From Arcobacter roscoffensis (GTDB taxonomy: Bacteria; Campylobacterota; Campylobacteria; Campylobacterales; Arcobacteraceae): DNA of 64,000 nucleotides. The DNA lies in contig NZ_CP100595.1 of the NCBI RefSeq assembly GCF_024267655.1, forward strand, positions 1,736,001 to 1,800,000. Reading direction: 5' to 3'. The translations under genes and the position numbers were made by a program. A model generated the notes under the pieces. The model worked only from the letters and a program-made list of their open reading frames with translations. It searched no databases and was not told where the DNA came from. Shown here piece by piece: positions 1 through 8,449 of the stretch; positions within the stretch are counted from its first letter, which is position 1; the number at the start of each line of letters is the position of its first letter.

Positions 1-195
1 TTCTGCTGGTTCTCTAGGAGTAGTTAATCCTCCTGATACTTCAGGACAAAATGAATAGATTTCATTATCACATAAAATATCCATAAACAACTCTTTTTGA
101 GAGAATGTAAAAGAAGCACCCATAGCAATTGATGAGTTACCTCCGTCATACCTTACATCCTCACCTAATAAACATGAAGAAATAAGAAGCTTCAT
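1..195 (-). CDS. DUF523 family protein (partial, N-terminal 65 residues)
   Basis: The reading frame opens at an ATG on the minus strand and runs off the left edge of the window, so only the amino-terminal 65 residues are visible. They begin with a Cys-containing SCLLG segment followed by VRYDGG and later FCPEVSGGL, the pattern I associate with the DUF523 family of small Cys-containing bacterial proteins. Its biochemical role is not established. It starts three bases after the stop codon of the TtcA-like gene, so the two are almost certainly co-transcribed. The family call rests on these short motifs only. Confidence 0.75.
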   Translation of the reverse strand, partial: MKLLISSCLLGEDVRYDGGNSSIAMGASFTFSQKELFMDILCDNEIYSFCPEVSGGLTTPREPAE

Positions 196-198
196 ATA

Positions 199-978
199 TT
201 AAGCTTCCTCATCAATAGGATCAATTCTATCTAATTCATCATTTGTAAAGAATGTTGATAGTTGAATATTATTGAATGCTGCTTTCATAGATACAAATAT
301 TTGTGGATTATCTTCTTCTAATTGAGCTAATAACTCTTTAGTTTTTGCTCTAGCATATGGCATTTTAACATCAAATCTAAGACCTGGACAAGCTTCATCA
401 CCAATAACGCTAATTTCATTACTATCAGCAAAGGCTCTTAGTTGTCTTTCTCTACAAAAGATTAAAGGTCTTATAACTTCTAAACCATTTTCTGCTTTAT
501 AAACAGGAGGCATAGATCTCATAGTTCCATTATAAAAGAAGTTCATAAAAAATGACTCCATTGCATCATCTAAGTGATGTCCTAAGGCAACTTTATTGTA
601 TCCTTGCTCTAATGCAGTAGAATAAAGATAACCTCTTCTCATTCTTGAGAAAAATGAACAAAAAGATGAATTCTTTCTGATTTTTTCCCCTGCTAATTCA
701 AAGATTTCTGTATCAACTATTTCATGGTCAATTCCATGTTCCTTACAATGATCAGCTAAAAACTGTACTTGCTCACCCATACCATAAGTTACAGTTACAG
801 CTTTAAACTCAAAGTTGTATGGAGCAACACTTTGTAATCTTTTTAATGCATGAATTAATGTAGTTGAGTCTTTCCCACCAGAAAAACCAACTAATACTCT
901 ATCACCCTCTTTGATAAGGCTATATTCAGCATTTGTTTTCCCTACTAGTTTAGATATTTTTTTACTTAGTTCAATCAA
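199..978 (-). CDS. TtcA-like PP-loop ATPase (tRNA 2-thiocytidine synthetase family)
   Basis: A 259-residue protein with the PP-loop ATP-pyrophosphatase signature SGGKDS at residues 33-38 and the SRMRRG and GHHLDDAMESF segments typical of TtcA, which thiolates cytidine 32 in some tRNAs using an iron-sulfur cluster. In E. coli TtcA the cluster is held by a CxxC pair and one further Cys. Here the first pair reads C107-S-F-F110, so the second Cys is replaced by Phe; C197 is a candidate for the third ligand. The protein is also shorter than E. coli TtcA. The start is TTG, preceded by AGGA. The fold is clear; the exact substrate is uncertain because the cluster site is incomplete. The DUF523 gene follows directly. 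Confidence 0.8.
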   Translation of the reverse strand: MIELSKKISKLVGKTNAEYSLIKEGDRVLVGFSGGKDSTTLIHALKRLQSVAPYNFEFKAVTVTYGMGEQVQFLADHCKEHGIDHEIVDTEIFELAGEKIRKNSSFCSFFSRMRRGYLYSTALEQGYNKVALGHHLDDAMESFFMNFFYNGTMRSMPPVYKAENGLEVIRPLIFCRERQLRAFADSNEISVIGDEACPGLRFDVKMPYARAKTKELLAQLEEDNPQIFVSMKAAFNNIQLSTFFTNDELDRIDPIDEEA

Positions 979-1108
979 GATATATATCCTACTTAAAAAA
1001 TTTTTGCAAGTATATCGAAAAAGTTCTCAAATTTATGTTTTTTATCTATAAATTTTATATTAATTATATAAATTGTCTATATTTTACTAAATTTTTAGAT
1101 AAAATCAT

Positions 1109-1114
1109 TATAAT
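1109..1114 (+). promoter_or_regulatory. Candidate -10 box (TATAAT) for the small gene at 1148
   Basis: A perfect TATAAT lies about 33 bases before the ATG at 1148, in the AT-rich gap between the divergent TtcA-like gene and the small ORF. No convincing -35 box is seen, which is common in Campylobacterota. Confidence 0.5.
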
Positions 1115-1147
1115 TTCAGATACTTTCAAGCATTAGGAAAATAATAC

Positions 1148-1357
1148 ATGACACTAGAAGAACAAGAAGAGTTTAAACAAAAAATTGCCGAAACAATTTT
1201 GCCAATTGCTGTTAATATGACAGAAGAACAAATAAGAACAGTGATTTTAAATGTTTTAAAAGATAATGAAGAAATGAACCCTGCTTTTGGTGATATGCTA
1301 TTTGAACAAATCATGATTCATAAATATAATTTGAACAATAAAAACACAAATAATTAA
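1148..1357 (+). CDS. Small hypothetical protein, 69 aa
   Basis: A 69-residue acidic, mostly helical protein with no motif that I recognise. The ATG is preceded by AGGA at a suitable distance, and a TATAAT box lies upstream, which supports it as a real gene rather than a chance ORF. The carboxyl end is Asn/Lys-rich. It is divergent from the TtcA-like gene. I cannot propose a function. Confidence 0.6.
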   Translation: MTLEEQEEFKQKIAETILPIAVNMTEEQIRTVILNVLKDNEEMNPAFGDMLFEQIMIHKYNLNNKNTNN

Positions 1358-1411
1358 TCTACTAATTCATTTGGTTTAAACCAAATTTATCAAATTTTAA
1401 ATATGTGTCGT

Positions 1412-1417
1412 TATAAT
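1412..1417 (+). promoter_or_regulatory. Candidate -10 box for the ATA-start gene
   Basis: A TATAAT sits 32 bases before the putative ATA start at 1450. A transcript starting about seven bases downstream would have a short leader carrying the AAAGG ribosome-binding site at 1438-1442. This supports independent transcription of the ORF at 1450. Confidence 0.5.
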
Positions 1418-1449
1418 TTCGCCCCAAAAATAAATTTAAAGGCTTAAAA

Positions 1450-1767
1450 ATAAGAATTACAGTTTCAGTAAAAGACTTAAAAATATTACAAGAACTTTGT
1501 AAAGACCATGGTCAAGCAGAACTATACAAAAAACTTCATTTAGAAGAAGAGAAATATCAAAAAAGTTTAACTGAAAAGAAAAGTAAAGCTACTAAAAAAG
1601 CTACTAAAACTAGACAAGAAACAGCTAAACGAAAGATTGAAGCTTCTGTAAATATGATGAGAATGTTTAATCAAAAAATTACAGTATACTCTGTGTCAAA
1701 AGAAGCACAGGTAAGCTACAACACTGCTTTAAAATACAAAGAATTTATAGAACAAAATGCAAAGTAA
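1450..1767 (+). CDS. Hypothetical basic protein, 105 aa, apparent ATA start codon
   Basis: An open frame of 106 codons from 1450 to the TAA at 1765-1767. There is no ATG, GTG or TTG until past its middle; the next upstream in-frame stop is at about 1412. An AAAGG lies seven bases before an ATA triplet, exactly where a start codon is expected, and the residues after it (RITVSVKDLKILQEL) look like a normal amino terminus. The middle is rich in Lys, Thr and Glu, and the last 35 residues could form a helix-turn-helix-like fold, but I recognise no family. Promoter, ribosome-binding site and the terminator at the stop codon all fit a real gene. An internal ATG would leave only about 36 residues. 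It may be translated weakly from ATA or be newly inactivated. Confidence 0.6.
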   Translation: MRITVSVKDLKILQELCKDHGQAELYKKLHLEEEKYQKSLTEKKSKATKKATKTRQETAKRKIEASVNMMRMFNQKITVYSVSKEAQVSYNTALKYKEFIEQNAK

Positions 1768-1800
1768 TCTACTTTGCATTAAGTAACTATTTTTTATTTT
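1757..1800 (+). terminator. Rho-independent terminator after the ATA-start gene
   Basis: A perfect 10-bp inverted repeat (ATGCAAAGTA / TACTTTGCAT) with a three-base loop spans 1757-1779 and contains the stop codon. A T-rich stretch begins about 10 bases later. The gap before the T run makes it an imperfect terminator. Confidence 0.6.
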
Positions 1801-1837
1801 TTGGTAATATTTCATTTACCTAAATTAGGAGAATGAA

Positions 1838-3058
1838 ATGAGAGAATTTATAAGTTACGACAAATCTTTAGAAATACTAAATAATATTAAACTATCAAAA
1901 CCTACAATACAAAAAGAGTTTTTAATCAATGCTATTGGAAAAGTAATAGCAAGTGATATTATAGCTGATCATAACTCACCTGAGTTTCCTACATCTGGAA
2001 TGGATGGATATGCTATTAAACATGAAGACCAAGCTTTAAAAACAATCAAAATTATTGATAAAAATCCTGCTGGAACAGTAGTTGAATCAAAAGTAGAAAC
2101 AGGTGTTTGTATCAAAACATTTACAGGTTCATTAATGCCTGAGGGTAGTGACACTTTAATACCTATTGAAAATGTAGAAGTAAATGGTGATGAAATCACA
2201 ATCACAAAAGAAGTACCATTTGGTTTTGCTACAAGAGCAATTGGTGAAAACTATGCGAAAGATGAAGTTTTAATCAAAAAAGGAACTGTTGTTGGCTTTG
2301 CTGAAGTTGGAGTTTTAGCTTCTTTAAATATAGCTCAAATTCCTGTAGCTGTTAATCCTACAGTTGCTATTGCAAGTACTGGAAGTGAGATTTTAGATTT
2401 AGGTGAGATGCAAACAAACGATGCTCAAATTAGAAGTTCAAATCACTTAACAATCGAAGCTTTATGTAAAGAAGCAGGTGCGTCAACTGTTCAACTTGGT
2501 ATTGTAAAAGATGATATAGATTCAATTACTGAGATGTTAGAAACTGCACTTTCAAAATCTGATATTGTTGTTACAACTGGTGGTGTATCTGTTGGAGATT
2601 ATGACTTTGTACAAGATGTAATCAAAGATAAACTTCAAGCAGAAGTTTTATTTCATGGTGTAACAATTAAACCTGGTATGCATTTACTTGCTGCGGTTAA
2701 AGATGGTAAGACTATTATTGCTTTACCTGGATTTGCTTACTCTTCTACTGTTTGTGCTATTTTATATGTATTACCTCTTATCTACAAACTTAGAGGCTCA
2801 AATGAAAAGCTTCCAATAGTAAAAGCTAAAATACAGCAAGACTTCCCAAGAAAAATGCCTAAGACTGTATTTACAGCTTGTAATGTAGAATATATCAATG
2901 GTGAATATACTATTAACTTTGATGGTAAGAAAAAAGGAACAAGTGCTATTTTAACAAATATGCTTGAAAGCCCTGCTCTACTTATTCAAAAAGAAGATAG
3001 TGAAGATATTAAAAAAGGTGACTTAGTAGATATTTTACTTTTAAATGAACTAAAATAA
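1838..3058 (+). CDS. moeA: Molybdopterin molybdotransferase MoeA
   Basis: A 406-residue protein of normal MoeA length (E. coli MoeA has 411 residues). MoeA inserts molybdate into adenylylated molybdopterin in the cytoplasm, completing molybdenum cofactor for enzymes such as nitrate reductase or formate dehydrogenase. Family marks are SGMDGYAIK near residue 53, the MoCF_biosynth-domain segment TTGGVSVGDYDFV near residue 247, and ALPGFAYSS near residue 300. Classic MoeA often has PGNP at the last position, while this protein has PGFA. The ATG is preceded by AGGAGA. The gene stands alone, between a terminator upstream and a convergent gene downstream. Confidence 0.93.
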   Translation: MREFISYDKSLEILNNIKLSKPTIQKEFLINAIGKVIASDIIADHNSPEFPTSGMDGYAIKHEDQALKTIKIIDKNPAGTVVESKVETGVCIKTFTGSLMPEGSDTLIPIENVEVNGDEITITKEVPFGFATRAIGENYAKDEVLIKKGTVVGFAEVGVLASLNIAQIPVAVNPTVAIASTGSEILDLGEMQTNDAQIRSSNHLTIEALCKEAGASTVQLGIVKDDIDSITEMLETALSKSDIVVTTGGVSVGDYDFVQDVIKDKLQAEVLFHGVTIKPGMHLLAAVKDGKTIIALPGFAYSSTVCAILYVLPLIYKLRGSNEKLPIVKAKIQQDFPRKMPKTVFTACNVEYINGEYTINFDGKKKGTSAILTNMLESPALLIQKEDSEDIKKGDLVDILLLNELK

Positions 3059-3072
3059 TAGTTCATTTAAAA
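3039..3072. terminator. Bidirectional hairpin between moeA and the convergent permease gene
   Basis: A perfect 14-bp inverted repeat (TTTTAAATGAACTA and its complement) with a six-base loop covers the moeA stop codon and ends just before the stop of the minus-strand permease gene. Its position between convergent genes suggests a shared terminator, although the U tract is weak. Confidence 0.6.
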
Positions 3073-3074
3073 TC

Positions 3075-4202
3075 TTAAGAGCAACAAGATTTTGTTTGCT
3101 CTTTTTTTGAAAACTTGTCTTTAAATAGATGATAAAAAATCAAAAGTAAAACTGCAAGTGAAGCTAAACTCTCTACTAAAGAACTACCCTCATGCTGCAT
3201 AGAAACTCTTAAAATCTCTAAATCATCAAAGAACATATCAAATACAATACCAAATAATAAAGCTAAAATAGAAATAGTTGATACATATATAATAAGTGAA
3301 GTTTTTCCAAGCATTTTATAAACAATACTCATAGTAACAGCACTAGTAGCGGGACCTGCTGTAAGGAAAATAAAAGCAGCACCACCACTCATACCTTGAA
3401 GCATTAAAGCAGCAGCTATTGGAAGTGAAGCCGTTGCACAAGTGTATAAAGGAATTGCAAAAAGCATTATTACAAAGTATGTTAAAAAGACATTATCAAA
3501 AAGCATACTACTATACTCTTTTGGAATAAAGGTGATGAATAAACTTCCTAAAATAAGACCTATAAGTAAAGCTTTTGCCATATCAGCAAAAAGAGTGCTA
3601 TATGCATAAGTAAATACAGCTTTTATAGAAAAGCCTTTTTCATTTTCACTTGAGGAACTACAACAACTTGCTTCTTCTTTTTGCTCTTTTTTAATAGTAG
3701 TAGAGAAATTTTGAGCAAAATTTACTTTTGTTTCTTGATTAGTAGGTTTTACACTAAATGCAGGTTTTTCTTTCTGTTTTGATTCTTCTTTTTTTTCAAA
3801 AATATTTTGCACTAAACCAACACAAATAGCAATAATAATTGAAGATACTACCCTATATAAAGTAAAAACCAAACCAAATAAAGAAAAAGTAGCCAAGATA
3901 GAATCAACTCCCGTAATTGGAGTTGAGATCAAAAAGCTTTGAACTGAACCTTTACTAGCTCCTTCTTTTCTAAGTCCTTGTGCTAAAGGAATAACCGAAC
4001 AAGAACATACAGGTAAAGGAATTCCAAATAAAGTAGCCTTTACAACTGAACTTGTAGAGTCTTTACCTAAATGAGAAGATACAAAATCTGAGGGAACTAT
4101 TTGTTTTAAAATACCTGCAAAGAAAAGTCCTACTATTATATAAATAGCAAATGCATCTAATAGTGTTAAAAAATTTTGTGCGAATTCGTGTGCTAATTCC
4201 AT
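3075..4202 (-). CDS. SO_0444-type Cu/Zn efflux permease (DUF318/YraQ superfamily)
   Basis: A 375-residue polytopic inner-membrane protein with about eight hydrophobic segments in two blocks (residues about 15-130 and 195-365). The first block carries PLPVCSCSV at 64-71 and a following QSFLISTP segment, hallmarks of the DUF318 permeases in the group that includes the SO_0444 Cu/Zn efflux transporters. The connecting loop (about 135-190) is charged and has a Cys-Cys pair at 180-181, and the protein ends in SCCS, which fits soft-metal handling. It ends close to the convergent moeA and lies three bases downstream of rmuC. The metal specificity is inferred from the family. Confidence 0.75.
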   Translation of the reverse strand: MELAHEFAQNFLTLLDAFAIYIIVGLFFAGILKQIVPSDFVSSHLGKDSTSSVVKATLFGIPLPVCSCSVIPLAQGLRKEGASKGSVQSFLISTPITGVDSILATFSLFGLVFTLYRVVSSIIIAICVGLVQNIFEKKEESKQKEKPAFSVKPTNQETKVNFAQNFSTTIKKEQKEEASCCSSSSENEKGFSIKAVFTYAYSTLFADMAKALLIGLILGSLFITFIPKEYSSMLFDNVFLTYFVIMLFAIPLYTCATASLPIAAALMLQGMSGGAAFIFLTAGPATSAVTMSIVYKMLGKTSLIIYVSTISILALLFGIVFDMFFDDLEILRVSMQHEGSSLVESLASLAVLLLIFYHLFKDKFSKKEQTKSCCS

Positions 4203-4205
4203 TTT

Positions 4206-5546
4206 TTACTCTTCTTCTAATAAATTTTTATTATCAATTTGTTTTTTAGGTTTTACACCTAAGTCTATAAACTCTTGTGATCTTTTAAGTAGGTTTCCAT
4301 TACCTGTTGATAATTTTTTCATTGCATTATCATAGGATTTTTGGGTTCTATTTATATGTGTTCCTACCTCTTCTAAATCTTTTACAAATAAAGCAAATTT
4401 ATCATACAAATATCCAGCTTTTTTTGCAATAAGTAAAGCATTTTCATGCTGTTGTTCATTTCTCCAAATATTCTCAATTGTTCTTAGAGTAACAAATAAA
4501 GTAGAAGGAGATACTAACATGATATTATGTTCAAAAGCTAATTTAAATAGATTTTCTTCTTCAGTACTAGCAAGTAAAAAAGCCCCCTCAATAGGGATAA
4601 ACAGTAAAACAAAATCCAAAGTTCTAACACCTTCAATATCTTCATATTTTTTAGAACTAAGACCTTTTATATGAGCTGTTACTGATTTAACTAACTCTTT
4701 TTTTGCAAAAGCTTTCTTAGTGTTATCTTCACTATTTGTATAATCGATATATGCTTTAAGTGATACTTTTGAATCTATAATAATATCTTTGTTTGAAGGC
4801 AAGTGAACTATAACATCAGGTCTTAATCTCTTTCCATGCTCATCAGTAAAAGAGCCTTGAGTTGAATACTCTTTTCCTTCTCTTAACCCTGTTTGCTCTA
4901 AGATTGAAGATAAAATCATTTCACCCCAATCCCCTTGGGCTTTGTTATCACCTTTTAGAGCTTTTGTAAGATTTACAGCATCTGTTGAGATTTGTTGGTT
5001 TAACTCTTTTAGATTTTTTATTTCTGTAAGCAATGAACTTCTTTGTTTTGTTTCTTCATTGTAAATATCATTTACTCTTTTTCCAAAAGAGTCTAACTGC
5101 TCTTTAAAAGGAGTTAATAACTGATTTAAAGTGACATTTGATTTTTTTTGGTTTTGTTCAAAAACCTTTGTTGCTAAAGACTCAAACTCTATTTTCATTT
5201 TTTCTTTAGACTCTTCAAGTAGATTTATTTTCTCATTAAAAGAGTCTTCTTTAATCTTGAACTCATTTGTTAAGTTTTCCAATCTTAACTCATAAGTTTC
5301 AATAAGATTTTCTTGAATTTGATCTGACTGATTTTGAATAGCTTTTATTTTATCTTCATAAAAAGAGCTTGTAAGTTCTATCTTTTCATTTGCAGTATTT
5401 ATTTTTAGCAGTACTTCATCTTGCAAATTTTGAAGCTTGTCATTGTAATTTCGCTTCGTAAAATGCAAAATAGCCATAACTGCTAAAGTTATGGCTATTA
5501 TACTTAAAATAAGTGTGAGTGTATTTATTTCAATAACACTATTCAT
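4206..5546 (-). CDS. rmuC: DNA recombination protein RmuC
   Basis: About 446 residues: an amino-terminal hydrophobic segment (about 10-28), a long coiled coil (about 35-200), and the conserved RmuC domain with GDWGEMILSSILEQTGL, RPDVIVHLP and IIDSKVSLKAY. RmuC proteins are predicted nuclease-like factors that limit inversions and other rearrangements in E. coli. A TTG directly before the ATG could also start translation; I prefer the ATG at 5546. The start overlaps the end of the upstream protease gene by eight bases, so the two are translationally coupled, and the permease gene follows three bases later. Confidence 0.9.
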   Translation of the reverse strand: MNSVIEINTLTLILSIIAITLAVMAILHFTKRNYNDKLQNLQDEVLLKINTANEKIELTSSFYEDKIKAIQNQSDQIQENLIETYELRLENLTNEFKIKEDSFNEKINLLEESKEKMKIEFESLATKVFEQNQKKSNVTLNQLLTPFKEQLDSFGKRVNDIYNEETKQRSSLLTEIKNLKELNQQISTDAVNLTKALKGDNKAQGDWGEMILSSILEQTGLREGKEYSTQGSFTDEHGKRLRPDVIVHLPSNKDIIIDSKVSLKAYIDYTNSEDNTKKAFAKKELVKSVTAHIKGLSSKKYEDIEGVRTLDFVLLFIPIEGAFLLASTEEENLFKLAFEHNIMLVSPSTLFVTLRTIENIWRNEQQHENALLIAKKAGYLYDKFALFVKDLEEVGTHINRTQKSYDNAMKKLSTGNGNLLKRSQEFIDLGVKPKKQIDNKNLLEEE

Positions 5547-6768
5547 CAATATTTAATTCCTCTTTTAAGGCATCTTTAGAGCTGTTGTGTACATCATATC
5601 CTAACTCTTTAAATCTCTCAACTAAAGGTGGGTGAGAGTAATAAAAGAAAATATAAATAGGATGAGATAAAGGAAATGATTTGTTTTCATTTGCAAGTTT
5701 TAAAAGTGCATTCACTAAGTCATTTTTAGATTGTAAATTTGAACCAAACTCATCTGCTGCGTACTCATTGTGTCTTGAAATAAGAGAAATAAGTGGCATT
5801 AAGAAAAATGATAGTATCGGTGAAAAAATCATAAAAATAGCTATTATTGCTGCTGGTTCTTGATTTAGTGATAAACCTAAGAATAACTCTTCTGGTAAAT
5901 TACCAAAAATACCAAAGAAAACGAACATAACAACACCCATAATTCCAATATTCTTTAGAATATCTCCATTTTTAAAGTGTCCTAATTCATGTCCTAATAC
6001 AGCTAAAAGCTCTCCATGTGTTAATTTTTCAACTAAAGTATCAAATAATACTACTCTTTTTGTACTTCCTAATCCACCAAAATAAGCATTTAGCCTATTG
6101 TCTCTTTTACTTGCATCTACTGAAAAAACACCTGAGCTTTTAAAGCCTACTTCATCAAGTAACTTTTCAATTTTACCTTCTAAGTCTTTGTCTTTTAAAG
6201 GCTCAAATTTATCAAACATTTTATCTCTAACTAAAGGATAAACCATATTTATGATAATAATCACAGCAAAAATAAAAGCAAAACCCCAAATCCACCATGA
6301 TGGTAAGTTTTCGATGATAAGTGAAATACCTGCAATTACAATCGAACCAAATAATAAAAATAAAAATCCAGTTTTAAGAGTATCTTTTATAAATAGTGAA
6401 CTCGTCATATTTGAGAAACCATATTTTTTATCTAATTTAAAAGTTTTGTATAAATCAAAAGGTAGAGTTAAAAGCCAATTTATGATTATAAATAAATCAA
6501 TAAAAATAACAGCTTTCAGCCATGAAGACTCAACTGTAACTAATGAATCTAGAAAAGATAAACCAAAACCAATCCACATAAAGAAAATGATAAAGTCATA
6601 AAATGACGATACAATTGATAACTTTTCTTTCTCTATTGAGTAATTTGCAGCCTCATAATACTTGCTGCTATCTAAAATAATAGGCTCTAAATTTCTTGCA
6701 TTTTTTACATAGCCTACTTGCATAAATGATGTGTATATATTTAAAGCAAAATATAAACAATATCCCAT
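5539..6768 (-). CDS. M48 family zinc metallopeptidase (Ste24/CAAX protease-like)
   Basis: A 409-residue integral membrane protease. The zinc motif HExxH is present in LGHELGHFKNGD and the third ligand in the downstream YAADEFG segment. About seven hydrophobic segments and the overall length match Ste24-type CAAX-protease homologues rather than the shorter HtpX. Bacterial members are thought to degrade damaged membrane proteins; there is no evidence for prenylated substrates. I chose the ATG at 6768; GTG codons at 6786 and 6771 are alternatives. First gene of a minus-strand run with rmuC and the efflux permease. Confidence 0.88.
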   Translation of the reverse strand: MGYCLYFALNIYTSFMQVGYVKNARNLEPIILDSSKYYEAANYSIEKEKLSIVSSFYDFIIFFMWIGFGLSFLDSLVTVESSWLKAVIFIDLFIIINWLLTLPFDLYKTFKLDKKYGFSNMTSSLFIKDTLKTGFLFLLFGSIVIAGISLIIENLPSWWIWGFAFIFAVIIIINMVYPLVRDKMFDKFEPLKDKDLEGKIEKLLDEVGFKSSGVFSVDASKRDNRLNAYFGGLGSTKRVVLFDTLVEKLTHGELLAVLGHELGHFKNGDILKNIGIMGVVMFVFFGIFGNLPEELFLGLSLNQEPAAIIAIFMIFSPILSFFLMPLISLISRHNEYAADEFGSNLQSKNDLVNALLKLANENKSFPLSHPIYIFFYYSHPPLVERFKELGYDVHNSSKDALKEELNIDE

Positions 6769-6857
6769 CACAAAAATCTCTAACACGTATAATCCTTCTA
6801 ATGTATAAATATTATTTATATTACTATTTTATTGCTTTTAATTTAGTAAAGATATCT

Positions 6858-7862
6858 TTACTCATTATCAATATCTTCTGTATACACCTCTATTCTATTT
6901 CTTCCATTTCTTTTTGCTTCATATAGTGCTAAATCTGCTTTATGAAGTAAACTGTTTAAATCACTCTCATTTGAACTTAAAACACTAACCCCAATAGATA
7001 CAGTGAATTTAACTCTTTTTTTATTAGTTGAGCAATACTCTAAAGCTTCGATTTCACTTCTTATATGCTCAGCTACTTTTTTTGCCCCTCTTATTGAGGT
7101 ATTTGGTAAGATAGCTGCAAACTCTTCACCGCCAAGTCTACCAAAGACATCGCTTTTTCTAAGTAAGCCTTGTGTAGTTTGAGCCATAAGTTTTAAAATT
7201 TCATCTCCTATTTTATGACCATAATTATCGTTTATCAATTTAAACTTATCTATATCAATCATTAAAGTTGTAAGACTTTTCTTTTCTCTTCTGTTAAATG
7301 AAATCATTGGAGTACCTGACTCAAAGAAGCTTCTTCTATTTTTTACACCAGTAAGTGAATCTGTAGTAGCTAGGATGTTTAGTTTTACATTTATGTTGTT
7401 TAACTCTTTTGTTCTTTTATCAACTGCTGTTTCAAGAACCCTTTGATACTCTTTTAATCTTCGCTCTTGAGCATTTAGTTTAATAGCTTCTAAAACCATA
7501 AGTTCAAAGTCTACTTTTTTTAATGTTCTTGGAATAATCTTATATATTGAAGCTTCATTTATGATTTTTTCTAAGGCATCAGATCTTACAACGTCTTTGA
7601 AAATAATATTTTTTGTACTTGGAGAATTTTTATATAATTCTAAAAGAAAATCATCATAGCGTAAAGTAGAGTTATTGTTGCCGTTTATAGTTATAAGTAT
7701 TTCATTTCCAGCGATTATATTATTGAAACAGCCTATAAGTGCTTGTTCGGCATTTATATAACTTTCAATTATATAATCACTATCAACTATTCGTGAGAGT
7801 TTGTTGTAAAGTTCATCTAGTATTTCAACATCATTATCTATGCAGGCTATTATATATCTCAT
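6858..7862 (-). CDS. Diguanylate cyclase with degenerate receiver-like N-terminus
   Basis: 334 residues from the ATG at 7862, which has GGAG six bases upstream; a TTG at 7892 would add ten unlikely residues. Residues 1-130 look like a response-regulator receiver (CIDND near the start, a late KIIPRTLKK segment) but the strand that should end in the phospho-accepting Asp reads ILITING, so phosphorylation is doubtful. After a coiled linker the GGDEF domain (about 160-330) has GRLGGEEF at 242-249, the intact catalytic form, and an RKSD inhibitory site five residues before it. The protein should make cyclic di-GMP with product feedback. It stands apart from its neighbours. Confidence 0.88.
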   Translation of the reverse strand: MRYIIACIDNDVEILDELYNKLSRIVDSDYIIESYINAEQALIGCFNNIIAGNEILITINGNNNSTLRYDDFLLELYKNSPSTKNIIFKDVVRSDALEKIINEASIYKIIPRTLKKVDFELMVLEAIKLNAQERRLKEYQRVLETAVDKRTKELNNINVKLNILATTDSLTGVKNRRSFFESGTPMISFNRREKKSLTTLMIDIDKFKLINDNYGHKIGDEILKLMAQTTQGLLRKSDVFGRLGGEEFAAILPNTSIRGAKKVAEHIRSEIEALEYCSTNKKRVKFTVSIGVSVLSSNESDLNSLLHKADLALYEAKRNGRNRIEVYTEDIDNE

Positions 7863-7936
7863 CTTTTGCTCCAAAACTGAAATAGTAGCCAATTAAATTT
7901 TAAAACTAAATATAACTTTTAAAGTTTTTTTTGCCT

Positions 7937-8449
7937 TTAGTCAAACTTTTGTACAAACTTTTTTGACTTCTCAATTATTTTATTATCTCTTGTAAATAAA
8001 ATAACCTCATAATTGTCTTTAAAAGAGTCTTTCGTCCAGTTCGTACTTCCTAAAACTAGAACTTTCTCATCAAAGATAGCTATTTTAGTGTGTAGTTTCT
8101 TATCAGCTATGATAGTTTTAATACCACTTTTTTTAAGCATTTTGTATATCTCATCATCTTTTTTCACTTTTGATTTGTCAAAAATAACTGTAATATTGAT
8201 TTTTTCTTTTGATTTTTTCACTAACTGTTTTGCAAACTTTTTGTATGAAAAATTGTACATAGAAATATATATACTACTCTTTGATTCTTTTATCAAATCC
8301 ACTATTTTATCTTTTGTTTTATCTGCATGCTTGGGTAAAAAGTAGATTTCATTTGTATCTTTTAATTCAAAAGCATCTTTTGAAAAGGCAAAACCACTAA
8401 CTAAAACTAATAAAACTAAACATCTTAAAACAATACTATTTTTCATCAT
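7937..8449 (-). CDS. Secreted phospholipase D-like nuclease (single HKD motif)
   Basis: A 170-residue protein with an amino-terminal signal peptide (hydrophobic residues 6-22) and one HKD motif, HTKIAIFD, followed by LGSTNW. This is the architecture of the small Nuc-type endonucleases that dimerise to form one active site and act in the periplasm or outside the cell. Substrate cannot be read from the sequence. The start overlaps the end of the YbgC gene by 14 bases, so both are in one transcript. Confidence 0.85.
   Translation of the reverse strand: MMKNSIVLRCLVLLVLVSGFAFSKDAFELKDTNEIYFLPKHADKTKDKIVDLIKESKSSIYISMYNFSYKKFAKQLVKKSKEKINITVIFDKSKVKKDDEIYKMLKKSGIKTIIADKKLHTKIAIFDEKVLVLGSTNWTKDSFKDNYEVILFTRDNKIIEKSKKFVQKFD

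Noticed and set aside
6251..6601. Plus-strand ORF of 116 codons inside the M48 protease gene
   Set aside because: It is the antisense reading of a clear membrane protease, and its composition is that of an antisense frame.
8013..8345. Plus-strand ORF of 110 codons opposite the phospholipase-D-like nuclease
   Set aside because: Antisense of a gene with a clear HKD motif and signal peptide.
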